The notes under the pieces are model-generated. The model had not been told where the DNA came from and searched no databases. It saw only the letters and a list, made by a program, of their open reading frames with translations. DNA of 64,000 nucleotides from Photobacterium salinisoli (lineage in GTDB: Bacteria > Pseudomonadota > Gammaproteobacteria > Enterobacterales > Vibrionaceae), in assembly GCF_003614885.1 (NCBI RefSeq), contig NZ_QZMS01000011.1:248001-312000 (forward strand), in the 5' to 3' direction. Below are positions 16,116 through 25,651 of the stretch, in pieces (positions within the stretch are counted from its first letter, which is position 1; each line of letters starts with the position of its first letter). Position numbers and translations under genes: made by a program.

Positions 16116-17201
16116 TTAATTTAATGGATACGCTTTTAGCGCATCCAGTGTTTCTTGCATGCTGGTTCGGGTACCGATAGAAATACGGACACAGCGAGCC
16201 AAGCGCGGATCATGAGCCTGATTACGGGTTACTATGCCTTTTTGCAGCAGATACTGGTAGAGGCAGTCATCGGTACTGAATTTAACCAGCACAAAATTGG
16301 TTGAAGACGGATAGACCTTCTCGACAAAAGCCAGTCCGGACACTTCTTCAGCAAACCAGTTGCGAATGGAAACGAGTTCATCCGCCTGACGGCGCATGGC
16401 GGCCAGCCCGTCTTCCTGCAGCGCTTTTTTAGCAACCAACGCACTCGGATCCGCAATCGGGTAAGGAGGAATAAGCCGCGCAACATAATCCATCACACTT
16501 TGGTCAGCCAGCAAAAATCCCACTCGGATCGAAGCCAGTCCGAACGCCTTGGACATAGTGCGAATCACAACCAGATGCGGATATTCAGCAATCAGATTGA
16601 CCACACTGGTGTGCGGTGCAAACTCAATATAGGCTTCATCAACCACCACCAGGGTGGAGTCTTTGCTCGCCTCAAGCAAAGCCACAATTTGCTCATGAGG
16701 AATCACGTTACCTGTCGGGTTATTCGGCGAGCATAAAAACAGAATTTTACTGTCTTTCAGGTGAGGGGTAATCGCCTCCACATTCAGGCTGAAATCTTCT
16801 GTCAAAGGCACTTTCACTGTGTTCACTGCAATCGAATTGGCACAGAACTCATACATCGCATAGGTGGGAGGACAGACAATAATTTGATCATTACCCGGCT
16901 GGCAGAACGTCCGAATCAATAAATCGATGCCTTCATCGGCACCACGCACCGCCAGCGACTCGCATGGCAGCGCTGCGCCACCCATAACATTCTCGCTGTA
17001 TTGCAGATAGGCTTTTTCAATAACGTGCGGAAGAAAATCAGGATAACGATTGTAACTCTCTGATTCGCCGTAACGCTCACTCTGTTCCAGCTCGTTAGCA
17101 TTCAGCCAGATATGTCCTTTACCGCCGATGCGGCGAGCAGACTGATAGGGTATGAGGTTTTTTACTACCTCTGGAACTAATTTCGTAGCTAGCGACGTCA
17201 C
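16116..17201 (-). CDS. hisC: HisC-family histidinol-phosphate aminotransferase outside a his operon
   Basis: 361 residues, a fold-type I PLP aminotransferase. The PLP lysine is in TMSKAFGLASIRVGF; CSPNNPTGN and VVVDEAYIEF are the conserved cofactor-binding blocks; RISIGTR near the end binds the substrate carboxylate or phosphate. In the his pathway it converts imidazole acetol phosphate to histidinol phosphate. No other his gene is near, so this may be a paralogue with another substrate. It starts at GTG with GAGG seven bases upstream. Gene order with a basic amino acid binding protein and a divergent LysR regulator suggests a small amino acid uptake and conversion unit. Confidence 0.85.
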   Translation of the reverse strand: MTSLATKLVPEVVKNLIPYQSARRIGGKGHIWLNANELEQSERYGESESYNRYPDFLPHVIEKAYLQYSENVMGGAALPCESLAVRGADEGIDLLIRTFCQPGNDQIIVCPPTYAMYEFCANSIAVNTVKVPLTEDFSLNVEAITPHLKDSKILFLCSPNNPTGNVIPHEQIVALLEASKDSTLVVVDEAYIEFAPHTSVVNLIAEYPHLVVIRTMSKAFGLASIRVGFLLADQSVMDYVARLIPPYPIADPSALVAKKALQEDGLAAMRRQADELVSIRNWFAEEVSGLAFVEKVYPSSTNFVLVKFSTDDCLYQYLLQKGIVTRNQAHDPRLARCVRISIGTRTSMQETLDALKAYPLN

Positions 17202-17383
17202 AACACACCTCTTCGCAATGCATGAATAACAAAATTAAACCCAGATTTACGATTAAACATTCAACCTGAGAGTCTTTATATTTTCCTTTTACATAAATTA
17301 AACAAATAAATTTGAAATAAGAATCGAAAAGTCGGCATACTAGCTATGAGAAAAACGCATGGCTTAAGAGGTTTGATTGACTG

Positions 17384-18268
17384 ATGCGCTTACCATCCAC
17401 CCGTGAACTTCAGGCTTTCCTGATAACCGCTGAATACTTAAACTTTACAACGGCCGCCAAGCACCTGAATGTTACACAGGGTGCCGTCAGCCGCCAGATT
17501 CTGGCATTGGAAGAACAATTGAAAGTCAGACTGTTTCAGCGCCATGCCCGCGGGCTGACGCTGACAAGCAAAGGGCATGCATTTTTACCTATGGTGCAAC
17601 ATGTCATGACCCAACTGCAAAAAGCCGTCGATCAGGTATCCAATGAAAAGCAGCAAATCAAACTCAAAGCACCCAGCTGTATTACCTCCTGGTTGCTGCC
17701 AAAACTGATGTCATTTCAGCAGGCCCATCCTGATATTGATGTCGAGTTAACTTCCGCCATCATGCACAGTGTAAACTTCACGACAGAACCATTCGATGCC
17801 GCCATTTGTTACGACGAGCAGCCGCCCCACAAAGAAGTAAAAGCATTCCGCCTGTTTGATGAATATTTATCCCCTATGTGCTCGCCTGCGCTGTTTCAGC
17901 ACGACCAGTTGCCTGTGTCGCCCGAACAGCTGAGCCAGCACACCTGGCTGCATGCCACACCACAGCATACTGACTGGCGACTCTGGCTGACGCATATGAG
18001 TTATACGGGCAGGCACGCTATTCAGAATCAGCGGTTTGCCACCCTGGACCTGACGGTAAGTGCTGCCATTCAGGGTTTCGGTATCGCGGTCGGCGACGTG
18101 GAACTGGCCAGGCAGGATTTAGATACCGGCCGGTTAATCATGCCCTGCCCGCAAAGCGTGGCGTCGGGTAAGCGTTACTATCTGGTTCGTCCGAACGTCA
18201 CCCCTAACGCCTCCCTGTCCTTGCTGTTTGACTGGATACTCAGTGATATTCCGTCAGCCTCAGTCTGA
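17384..18268 (+). CDS. LysR-family transcriptional regulator
   Basis: 294 residues. The N-terminal winged helix-turn-helix (about 5-65, with FTTAAKHLNVTQGAVSRQI) is textbook LysR; the C-terminal part is the periplasmic-binding-like effector domain. The GcvA-like features (SCITSWLLPKL, W-R-W) are visible. It is divergent from hisC and the binding protein across 182 bp and is their likely activator. The last nine bases overlap the convergent downstream gene. Confidence 0.9.
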   Translation: MRLPSTRELQAFLITAEYLNFTTAAKHLNVTQGAVSRQILALEEQLKVRLFQRHARGLTLTSKGHAFLPMVQHVMTQLQKAVDQVSNEKQQIKLKAPSCITSWLLPKLMSFQQAHPDIDVELTSAIMHSVNFTTEPFDAAICYDEQPPHKEVKAFRLFDEYLSPMCSPALFQHDQLPVSPEQLSQHTWLHATPQHTDWRLWLTHMSYTGRHAIQNQRFATLDLTVSAAIQGFGIAVGDVELARQDLDTGRLIMPCPQSVASGKRYYLVRPNVTPNASLSLLFDWILSDIPSASV

Positions 18269-19348
18269 GGCGGCGGACTGCAAAAACTGCATGCGCTGCT
18301 GCTCTTCTGGTGAGGGTGTGTATGGCTCATCACTCAAAAGAGACGCCTCTATAGTGCCCAGAGACCAGATAGGTTTCTGGCTGATGCCGTATTCAGCTTG
18401 TTCTCCGGGAAAGCCCGACATTTTTTCAATCTGAAACGTTCGCAGCTCATAGTCATGCGCGCCAGACAGGACACTGTTGTGCGCTTTCAGTGTGATCGTA
18501 TGCTCCCCTGTGGAAAGCGTTTGCCTCGTGCTCAGAACGGCAACAGGCTTACCGCTCACTGTATAAAGATTGGCTCTTACCCGGTATATCCCATCACGTT
18601 TGACAGACAAAGTGACCGGAATATTCACATCCGCACGATCTGAAGCAGGTTTGGCAACGGCAACGACTTCTGCAACCGGCACGTAATAACGAAAGTCAGC
18701 GGTGAGGATGTCAGAGCCGGTTGCGAAGTGAATGTTAGCTCTGGCACGAATTTCTGACGGCCAGCTCTCGTCAGGTTCAATGAGTATTTTATTACCCAGG
18801 GATTGTTCAGCGGCCAGCGTTTGATGAGTGTTGACATCAATCAGCTCTACAGACACCGACTCAATCGGCAGACTGCTCTGCACAGTTAATTGAACAGGGT
18901 CAGGATAAAAATGCCGGAAGGAATTCAGAGTTAACGATGCAGTATGATTGCCGTCCATGACGGGAGCCTGCACAGGTAAATACCGATTCGGCTCAAGCCA
19001 TTGGGTGTCCTGAGCCGACAGCGGCCTGGAATATGGCGGATACACCAGCTCCGAGGCATATGCGCTTGAAATCAGCGCAAACTGCTCACTCATATCAACA
19101 GGCAGCCTTATCTTTTTCTGCTCAGTGGCCGCTTCACTGCCGCTCTGTGCCTGTAGGTGGGGTTTCACTGATTCTGACTGGGCCGCGGCCGTCACAGACA
19201 TGACCTGAATACCGGCCTTAGCCGTTGGCCTGACGGCAATCTGTGCAGATTCTGCATGCGTATGCTGAGCCGGCCAATCGCTATAGATGATAAACAGCAA
19301 AGCTGCTGTACCTGAAAGCACAGCAGCAAAAATCCTTTTCTTATCCAT
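18260..19348 (-). CDS. Membrane-anchored protein with Ig-like domains, partner of a lipase
   Basis: 362 residues. One N-terminal hydrophobic helix (about 6-22) anchors a periplasmic part. After a Gln/Ser-rich linker, residues 140-340 are beta-rich with Ig-like strands, such as IPVTLSVKRDGIYRVRANLY and YELRTFQIEKM. I recall similar proteins under DUF4785. It follows a lipase gene by 49 bp. It does not resemble the helical Lif/LifO foldase, but the position suggests a role with the lipase. The start at MDKKRIF has AGG upstream; a longer frame starting 14 codons before is possible. Confidence 0.68.
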   Translation of the reverse strand: MDKKRIFAAVLSGTAALLFIIYSDWPAQHTHAESAQIAVRPTAKAGIQVMSVTAAAQSESVKPHLQAQSGSEAATEQKKIRLPVDMSEQFALISSAYASELVYPPYSRPLSAQDTQWLEPNRYLPVQAPVMDGNHTASLTLNSFRHFYPDPVQLTVQSSLPIESVSVELIDVNTHQTLAAEQSLGNKILIEPDESWPSEIRARANIHFATGSDILTADFRYYVPVAEVVAVAKPASDRADVNIPVTLSVKRDGIYRVRANLYTVSGKPVAVLSTRQTLSTGEHTITLKAHNSVLSGAHDYELRTFQIEKMSGFPGEQAEYGISQKPIWSLGTIEASLLSDEPYTPSPEEQQRMQFLQSAASD

Positions 19349-19397
19349 ATCCAACCTGCTGAGAATGGCTTTGGCCTGCGCCAAAGCCATGACAAGA

Positions 19398-20447
19398 TCA
19401 TAAGAAGGAATGCACTATTTCTGACATAGTCAGGGTGTCTGATCCATCGACGTAACGGTAATAGGCGCCATTAAGCCAGTACCACTCATCGGTAGCACTT
19501 ACGCGGACAACTTTTCCATCCAACAGGCTGACCTGATCCGCAGCCGTTGTAACTTGCCCTTCATGCTTATTGTTAATCAGGCCGCTGTGGCTATAGCCCT
19601 CCCCCATCAGTAACGGGTAGTGATAAGGCATAAACTGGCTGACGCCCCGAGACTGGGTAGCCAGCTTGCCGTTGTAGCCCACATTCACCGAGCAACTGTT
19701 GAAGTCCCCCGCGTTACTGGCACCACAGGAAGAATGGCTGGCCACAACCCCGTCATCATTGCCGGGCAGATAGCCTGACGTGACACCCAGGTAATCGCTG
19801 CTGTCGCCTGTAAAGCGGATTCTGGGTACGCGACTGTCCGGCAAAGCCGCAAGCTGGCGCGCATTGGCAACGCGGAGATCATTCAATACGCCCGTATTAT
19901 TACTGCTGGGCGTTTCTCCCAGCCATAAAGATACCGCGTATTTCAGCATGCTGTTCCACGTACCGCCGCCTTCAGCAACATTCACCGCAATATCACCTAA
20001 TTCAGAACCGCCTCCGGCACCTGCAAAATCAAGTGTGGCAACAATGTTAAGTGGTTCCAGGCCGGCATTTTCCAGCCAGTTCGCCTGGTTATCAATCAGA
20101 TAGCGTGTCACCAGATCACCCGTTGAATGAGTAACAAACACGCATCCCGGTTTACACAAACCTTGCTGCGAGAAAGCTTTCAGCTTAGGCCACACGTAAT
20201 CCGTCGATATTTTACCCGTAATCCGTTCCTGGGAAGGCCAGTCAATCCGGGCATCAGCACGGGATTGCCAATATTCCTCCCAGTACGAGGCACCGTCCAG
20301 CGTAACCTGTTCACTACCGGGTTTAGATTGCAACTGGCCAGGCTGGAAACCATGAACCAGAACGAGTTTGTAATCGCTCATCGCAGCCTGGGCAGAGCCG
20401 GCTGCAAGTAGCGATGCAACGGTGAGGTAGATAGAAAGTGTCTTCAT
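19398..20447 (-). CDS. Exported lipase, alpha/beta hydrolase
   Basis: 349 residues with a Sec signal peptide (MKTLSIYLTVASLLAAGSAQA). The oxyanion segment is LVLVHGF, and the nucleophile elbow reads THSTGD, a variant of GxSxG with Thr first. A triad Asp is plausible in GNDDGVVASHSS and His in HYPLLMGEGYSHSGL. Two cysteine pairs (CKPGC, SSCGASNAGDFNSC) probably form disulphides. It acts in the periplasm or outside the cell. It heads a two-gene unit with the Ig-like membrane protein. The preceding ATG (two codons upstream) overlaps the ribosome-binding site. Confidence 0.85.
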   Translation of the reverse strand: MKTLSIYLTVASLLAAGSAQAAMSDYKLVLVHGFQPGQLQSKPGSEQVTLDGASYWEEYWQSRADARIDWPSQERITGKISTDYVWPKLKAFSQQGLCKPGCVFVTHSTGDLVTRYLIDNQANWLENAGLEPLNIVATLDFAGAGGGSELGDIAVNVAEGGGTWNSMLKYAVSLWLGETPSSNNTGVLNDLRVANARQLAALPDSRVPRIRFTGDSSDYLGVTSGYLPGNDDGVVASHSSCGASNAGDFNSCSVNVGYNGKLATQSRGVSQFMPYHYPLLMGEGYSHSGLINNKHEGQVTTAADQVSLLDGKVVRVSATDEWYWLNGAYYRYVDGSDTLTMSEIVHSFL

Positions 20448-20745
20448 AGTCATTCTTCATAGTTATCAATATTATGCTTGCATGTGATGCAACCATCAGT
20501 TCAGTTGCACAGCATCTAGTATTTGCGACTACGAGCATTTTTTTATCTTTCTAGTGTTATAAATTTGATCTAAATCATAACTTTTTTATAACAAAACAAA
20601 CAGAAAACGCATAGAAATGCGCACTTTCGAAAGTTAAAGTGTTTGATAGTTTTTGAATTTGACTTATTTTTCAGAAGATTAAAGAAGACAAGGTGATTTA
20701 AACAGCGTTTGTCCTTGTCGATATCAGAAGACAGTGAAAAACAGA

Positions 20746-21024
20746 TTATTTCACGCGCATTAAACGATGCTGGCAATCGCCTACTGTAAATTCAAGAACC
20801 TGAGAGCGCTTCATCAGCTCTACCTTACTCAGCATCTCTTCACTGTAACCTTTCTTGTTCATCCACTGGAGCGGCGTTGTAAAGCTATCTTCACTGACAA
20901 TGAACGATTCATCCTGAAAGCGGCTTTCGCGAACATTAACGACCCAGATTCTCTGTTGAAAGTCCATCGCGGACCGAAAAGCAGCCAACAGACGATGCCA
21001 CCGGTTGTTTGTTCGGGTATTCAT
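20746..21024 (-). CDS. Small basic protein of unknown function
   Basis: 92 residues: N-terminal basic helix (NTRTNNRWHRLLAAFRSAM), aromatic core (QQRIWVVNVRESRF), and a basic C-terminus. No signal peptide. AAGGAAGG lies four bases before the chosen ATG, which favours it over a 52-codon longer frame. I do not recognise the family. The 298 bp between it and the lipase gene hold no further feature I can support. Confidence 0.6.
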   Translation of the reverse strand: MNTRTNNRWHRLLAAFRSAMDFQQRIWVVNVRESRFQDESFIVSEDSFTTPLQWMNKKGYSEEMLSKVELMKRSQVLEFTVGDCQHRLMRVK

Positions 21025-21233
21025 ACGACCTTCCTTAAATATTGTTTCTATCAATAACTGCCACACGGTAAAGCTTGTCTGCCGGATTGCAAGACTTAGT
21101 GCATCAATTCTTACTGCATGCCAAATAAACCTGATGAATGTCTCGCAATGCTGCGATAAGACGTTAGAATTTATCAACATACAGCTTTAAATAGTCCATC
21201 GGCTGTGGCTGATTCACACGACAGGATTCACTT

Positions 21234-21812
21234 ATGCTCCGCTCAATGACTAAACACCTGATTTTGGCGACTGTTATTAGCTCGGCGGCAGCGACCTTCA
21301 CTACTGTGCAAGCCGCTGAACCGCAATGCCCGCCTCTGTTAAACCACCAGTTCACTAAACTGAACAGTACTGATTCCGTAAATTTATGCCAGCAATTTCA
21401 GGGACAGGTTCTGCTGGTAGTGAACACCGCCAGTCAGTGTGGCTTCACCCCTCAGTACGAAGGGCTTGAAACTTTGTATCAGACTTACAAAGATCAGGGG
21501 TTTGCCGTTATCGGTTTCCCGTCTAATGACTTCTTTCAGGACAGAGGCAATGAAGAAAACACGGCAAAAGTCTGCTATCTGGATTACGGGGTGACGTTTC
21601 CCATGATGAATCGCAGCGCTGTGCGTGGCAGCGATGCAAACCCTGTTTTTAAGCAACTGACTGAGGATTCAGGCATCACGCCCAAATGGAACTTCTACAA
21701 ATATCTGGTCGATCGTAATGGCAAAGTATTCACTGTTTTTGCCAGCACCACCAAGCCAGACGATCCTAAGCTGACGCAAAGTATTGAACAATTACTGACG
21801 CAAACTCAGTAA
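21234..21812 (+). CDS. Exported glutathione peroxidase
   Basis: 192 residues. A signal peptide (cleavage after VQA, about residue 27) puts it in the periplasm, unlike the cytoplasmic BtuE type. The peroxidatic cysteine is Cys69 in NTASQCGFTPQYEGLE, and the WNFYKYLV block supplies the Trp and Asn of the catalytic tetrad. A second cysteine in KVCYLDYGV could act as the resolving residue, so thioredoxin-type turnover is likely. AGGA precedes the start. Confidence 0.9.
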   Translation: MLRSMTKHLILATVISSAAATFTTVQAAEPQCPPLLNHQFTKLNSTDSVNLCQQFQGQVLLVVNTASQCGFTPQYEGLETLYQTYKDQGFAVIGFPSNDFFQDRGNEENTAKVCYLDYGVTFPMMNRSAVRGSDANPVFKQLTEDSGITPKWNFYKYLVDRNGKVFTVFASTTKPDDPKLTQSIEQLLTQTQ

Positions 21813-21975
21813 CCAGACTGTCTGTTTCTGGCCTGCTGCAACTTTTTTCTATGACCCGTATCGCAGCAGGTCAACGCTTTGCCATTTTCCTGCTTATTTT
21901 TGATTTCACCCCTTGTTCTTTCACGAACAACCTGCGATCTTATCGCCATTAATTACGTTCCATCGCACCTTAACC

Positions 21976-22953
21976 ATGTCAGGACACACCATCAAAGGCA
22001 TCCCTTTAATTCAGGCTTCAGCCCTGTCTCTCATTACGCTTTCCGTTATTTACCCGTTATCTGCACTGGCTGGCAATCGCTCAGAACTCAGTACTGAACA
22101 GATGTGTTCACAAGTGGGTCATATTGAGCTGGCAGCATTAACGCCGGCAGACCGGGAAGCTTACCTGCTAGCTCAGGCTGATAACACACTGTATCAAGTG
22201 TGGGAAATAGCAGAGAAGGTATCAGCGGGGTCAACTTACCACCTGACAGAAAAAAATCAGCTTACGCTGCAGCTCATCTGCGAAGGCGGATTCGCGCCAG
22301 CAGAAGAGATGTATGCCGTGCAGGATGCGTTCGATCATTGGCAAAATAACCAGCCATTCACCTTTGATTTGTGCCAATACATCACTAGCGGTGTTGGCTC
22401 GGCATTCTGTGCCAATCGGTTTGCCGGTGAACAACAAATTGAAAGAAAGCAGCGACAGGATTCCGCTATCCGGCAGCTTTCTGTTGCTCAGCAGCAGACC
22501 ATCAAAAATGCGGTCAGAATGGCAGAGGACTTCTTTGAGCACAGAGCCATGCACGAAGAGCTTCACAGTGGCAGCAGTCATACGGCTTTTCGCATTGAAT
22601 CAGTGGCGAATCAAAACGACAGATACCTGTCACAAATTCTGGACACCTTAGCGGGAAGTCAGCCAGAAGACATTCCATCGTTAGATGAAGCCGACTCCAC
22701 ATTAAGCCAGACTTATGACAGCCTGATTCAGCGCCTCAAAATGGGCCCGATTGAAGACTTTAACCTTCAAGTCACCGCTAAAGATGTTGAAAGTGTTCAG
22801 CGAGCCTGGCTGATTTACAGAGAACAAACCGCCAGCATGCTGGCTTCTCTTAACGCTAATCTGTCCGTTCAGGACTGGCTGGGGATACTGACGGCAGAAC
22901 GCAACCGGCAGTTATCTGAAATACTGGAATATATGGATTTAGATACGCACTGA
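21976..22953 (+). CDS. Exported protein with a C-terminal LprI (DUF1311)-like domain
   Basis: 325 residues with an N-terminal signal sequence of about 33 residues. Residues 40-170 contain four cysteines. The C-terminal part, ADSTLSQTYDSLIQRLK ... VQRAWLIYREQ, follows the LprI pattern (A-x-x-L-N-x-x-Y, then QRAWLxYRD) found in lysozyme inhibitors and small periplasmic proteins. The family cysteines are missing in that domain. Function unknown. The ribosome-binding site is weak; an in-frame TTG 21 codons upstream is less likely. Confidence 0.65.
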   Translation: MSGHTIKGIPLIQASALSLITLSVIYPLSALAGNRSELSTEQMCSQVGHIELAALTPADREAYLLAQADNTLYQVWEIAEKVSAGSTYHLTEKNQLTLQLICEGGFAPAEEMYAVQDAFDHWQNNQPFTFDLCQYITSGVGSAFCANRFAGEQQIERKQRQDSAIRQLSVAQQQTIKNAVRMAEDFFEHRAMHEELHSGSSHTAFRIESVANQNDRYLSQILDTLAGSQPEDIPSLDEADSTLSQTYDSLIQRLKMGPIEDFNLQVTAKDVESVQRAWLIYREQTASMLASLNANLSVQDWLGILTAERNRQLSEILEYMDLDTH

Positions 22954-22993
22954 TCTGTTCTGATTCATTGCCGGCCGATATTCAGTTCCAGCC

Positions 22994-23022
22994 ACCAGCC
23001 CCGAGATTTCATCGGGGTTGGT
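22994..23022. terminator. Hairpin between convergent genes
   Basis: ACCAGCCCCGA and TCGGGGTTGGT arms around a 7-base loop, between convergently transcribed genes. No U-tract. Confidence 0.5.
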
Positions 23023-23046
23023 AGCTGAGATCCCATCAGTAGTAAC

Positions 23047-23499
23047 CTACTTAACCGGAATGCAGAAACTGGTGTCACAAATATCATTTTCTTCATCAAC
23101 ACTGTGGTATAGCTCAAAACACGGCCGTTCATAATCGAATTGGATATGGTTATCTGCCGCTATCTCCTGATGCAGTTGTTGCCAGTACATGCCGTATTGC
23201 GTCTTATCCGTGACCTGTTTACGTAACGTTGCGTAATCGCCACCCGGTAAATGAGTCAGTGCAATCGCGCCTTCCACTTGGGTGCCTTCAGGCACAGTGA
23301 TACCAACACGGGTGCGGCATTCCTGCGGTGGCGTATTCTCCACATCATCAAGGTAGACAAAAATACACTGCCCTCCTTGCAGCCCTTGCTGAGCCGCCCA
23401 GCCAAACAAGGTACCTAATGCAGGATCATAATTCTCACCGTATGGCCCCTTTACCTCGACATAAGCCAGCCAGTTCGCAGACAATTTTTCCTTTTGCAT
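23047..23499 (-). CDS. GyrI-like / effector-binding domain protein
   Basis: 150 residues. The order of strands, especially VEVKGPYGENYDPAL, CRTRVGITVPEG and LPGGDYATLRKQV, is that of stand-alone GyrI-like (SOUL/AraC effector-binding) domains, which bind small molecules or, in GyrI (SbmC), protect DNA gyrase. Ligand unknown. The chosen ATG has GGAG seven bases upstream. The gene is divergent from a PH-domain protein. Confidence 0.75.
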   Translation of the reverse strand: MQKEKLSANWLAYVEVKGPYGENYDPALGTLFGWAAQQGLQGGQCIFVYLDDVENTPPQECRTRVGITVPEGTQVEGAIALTHLPGGDYATLRKQVTDKTQYGMYWQQLHQEIAADNHIQFDYERPCFELYHSVDEENDICDTSFCIPVK

Positions 23500-23667
23500 T
23501 ATCATTCTCCAATTAAGGAATAACAAAAAAGCACTGTATAAATATACAAGTCGATTATGACCTGTCAATGTGCCGAACTGGTATATTTCTGCTTTGATGC
23601 GTATTGTTTAATCAGTGTCACACCAAGCACGTTACTGACTAAATCAATGATAAAAAAGGAAAACACA

Positions 23668-24048
23668 ATGGGTCTACTGGATAAACTACTGGGCAATGCC
23701 GGCGAAATGGCGATTTCTGAAGCGACGGAAGAGCTTCAGATCATTCTGGGGCCCAATGAAAAGATTGAGCTGGCCTACAAACTCATAAGAGACATGTTGA
23801 TCCTGACAGACTGCCGTTTATTGCTGATAGACAAACAAGGAATGACGGGGCGAAAAGTGGAATATCGTTCAATACCTTATAAAGCGATTACCATGTTTCT
23901 GGTTGAATCGACCGGCAACTTTGATTTAGATGCAGAGTTAAAAATCTGGATTTCAGGTCAGCATGATCCTTTGGGTATGGAATTTGGCAGCAAAACCAAT
24001 ATCTACCAACTACAAGGGCTGCTTGCCAGTAAAATTGCCGGGAAATAG
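23668..24048 (+). CDS. Bacterial PH-domain protein
   Basis: 126 residues. A short helical N-terminus (MGLLDKLLGNAGEMA) leads into a single beta-rich domain of the bacterial pleckstrin-homology type: ELAYKLIRDMLILTDCRLLL, YRSIPYKAITMFLVES, LDAELKIWISG. Such proteins are small, cytoplasmic and of unknown role. AAGGAAAA precedes the ATG. Confidence 0.78.
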   Translation: MGLLDKLLGNAGEMAISEATEELQIILGPNEKIELAYKLIRDMLILTDCRLLLIDKQGMTGRKVEYRSIPYKAITMFLVESTGNFDLDAELKIWISGQHDPLGMEFGSKTNIYQLQGLLASKIAGK

Positions 24049-24093
24049 TCCCGGCTCAGTCAGATCAATAACAGGCCGGGCGAATGAGCCAGG

Positions 24094-24762
24094 TTAACTA
24101 TTCATCTTTAAGGTGTGCTTCAGCCAGTCTGCAATATCTTTCACCTGTTGCATGCACACCTGATGTTCCATGGGGTAAACCCGCCACTGAGGCTGAAAGC
24201 CCAGCTCCTGTAAATCTTCTACTGCCGCTTTCCCCATGGATGGCAGTACGACAGGGTCAAAACTGCCATGCATCACTTCAATCGGCAGGTGGCGATTAGC
24301 AAGCGCGACATCAATACTTTTCGAGGTTGGAAAGTAAGTAGACAGCGCCAGTAAACCGGCCAGCGGGTGGGGATAAGTTAATGCGGCCTGATAAGCCACC
24401 GCCCCTCCCTGAGAGAAACCGGCCAGAATAATCCGATCACTCGGAATGCCCCGCCCACGTTCTCGATCAATCAGATCCGCCACTTTTTCGGCAGATTCCA
24501 GCAGTTGTTCTTTGTCCAATCTCCTGCCGATACCCATTTCGAGAATATCGTACCAGGCCGGCATCACCATGCCGCCATTCACTGTCACAGGCAGTGATGG
24601 CGCATGAGGAAAAATAAAGCGAACTGGCGACGAAGCAGGTAACTTTAATTCAGGCAGAATGGCTTCGAAATCATGGCCATTTGACCCTAATCCGTGCAGC
24701 CAGATGACGGAAGCTGTGGGTTTGACCTTAGGGTTGACTTCAACACAGTCTAATTGAGGCAT
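24094..24762 (-). CDS. Carboxylesterase (alpha/beta hydrolase, phospholipase/carboxylesterase family)
   Basis: 222 residues. Catalytic Ser in GFSQGG, Asp in GSFDPVV and His in MEHQVCM; the N-terminal WLHGLGSNGHDF gives the oxyanion hole. This is the EstB / acyl-protein thioesterase-like family acting on short-chain esters in the cytoplasm. The ATG with AAGGAA upstream was chosen over a 23-codon longer frame. Confidence 0.92.
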   Translation of the reverse strand: MPQLDCVEVNPKVKPTASVIWLHGLGSNGHDFEAILPELKLPASSPVRFIFPHAPSLPVTVNGGMVMPAWYDILEMGIGRRLDKEQLLESAEKVADLIDRERGRGIPSDRIILAGFSQGGAVAYQAALTYPHPLAGLLALSTYFPTSKSIDVALANRHLPIEVMHGSFDPVVLPSMGKAAVEDLQELGFQPQWRVYPMEHQVCMQQVKDIADWLKHTLKMNS

Positions 24763-24873
24763 GATAAATTCCTTATCAATCAGTTCTGTTGCCCATGTTA
24801 CGCAAGTTAGCGAATGCTGACCAGCACGCATTTATCATATACAATCAGATGCAAAAATTGAGCGAATGCAACA

Positions 24874-25623
24874 ATGAATCCAGATAAAAATGGCTCACAC
24901 GGTGACGATTTTCCTTTTTATAACGACAAACCCGTTGCCTTCAGCCCTCGCCAATGGCTGCTCCTTGTCATATTGGTCTTTGCCGGATTTGCGGTATTGA
25001 TTACTCCGCTCCCTCTTTTTGCTACGCCTTCAGGGCAATTCATTCCTGCCATCCTGTTTTTTGCCATTCCCCTGTTGTACCTTGCCCGGATAGCACCCAA
25101 CCGCTGGCGCGAAATCTTTCGCCCGATATCGTTCAATCACCTCAAATGGATGCTCGGTATTGGTCTGTTGAATGTGCTGGTCAGCGTTTTGATCGGCTTT
25201 ATGGTCGTCAGACTTTTTGGCGCCAACCCTAATCAGGCCATGGCACAGTTGTCGGATATGTCGAACCTGGAAAGGGTTCTGTTTTATCTAAAAACCTTGC
25301 CGCAGCTATTTGGCGAAGAAGTATTCACAATCCTGCCTTTTCTGGCGCTGATGTATATTTTCTATTCCCACTGCCACTTATCAAGAACGCGCTCGATGAT
25401 TCTGGCATGGGTGATCACCGCCGTTATGTTTGGTCTGGCGCATTTACCCACCTATGGCTGGAATATCTTACAATGTCTGCTCGTAATAGGAACAGCTAGG
25501 CTCGTGCTCTCCCTTGCTTACCTCAAGACCAAAAGTATCTGGGTATCGACCGGTGCCCATATTATCAATGACTGGATACTGTTCAGCGTAACGCTGTTTC
25601 TCGGTATATCCCCCCCTTCCTAA
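24874..25623 (+). CDS. CPBP-family intramembrane metalloprotease homologue
   Basis: 249 residues, about seven to eight membrane segments. The Abi/CPBP motifs are FGEEVFTILPF (the EE pair), FGLAHLP and HIINDW. The conserved Arg of the EExxxR motif is replaced by Ile here, a change I recall from one subgroup, so activity is uncertain. Roles in other bacteria include prenyl-protein processing and bacteriocin self-immunity; no bacteriocin gene is nearby. The ribosome-binding site is weak. Confidence 0.8.
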   Translation: MNPDKNGSHGDDFPFYNDKPVAFSPRQWLLLVILVFAGFAVLITPLPLFATPSGQFIPAILFFAIPLLYLARIAPNRWREIFRPISFNHLKWMLGIGLLNVLVSVLIGFMVVRLFGANPNQAMAQLSDMSNLERVLFYLKTLPQLFGEEVFTILPFLALMYIFYSHCHLSRTRSMILAWVITAVMFGLAHLPTYGWNILQCLLVIGTARLVLSLAYLKTKSIWVSTGAHIINDWILFSVTLFLGISPPS

Positions 25624-25651
25624 AACGCGATAGGTTCAGGAGACTGTATTA

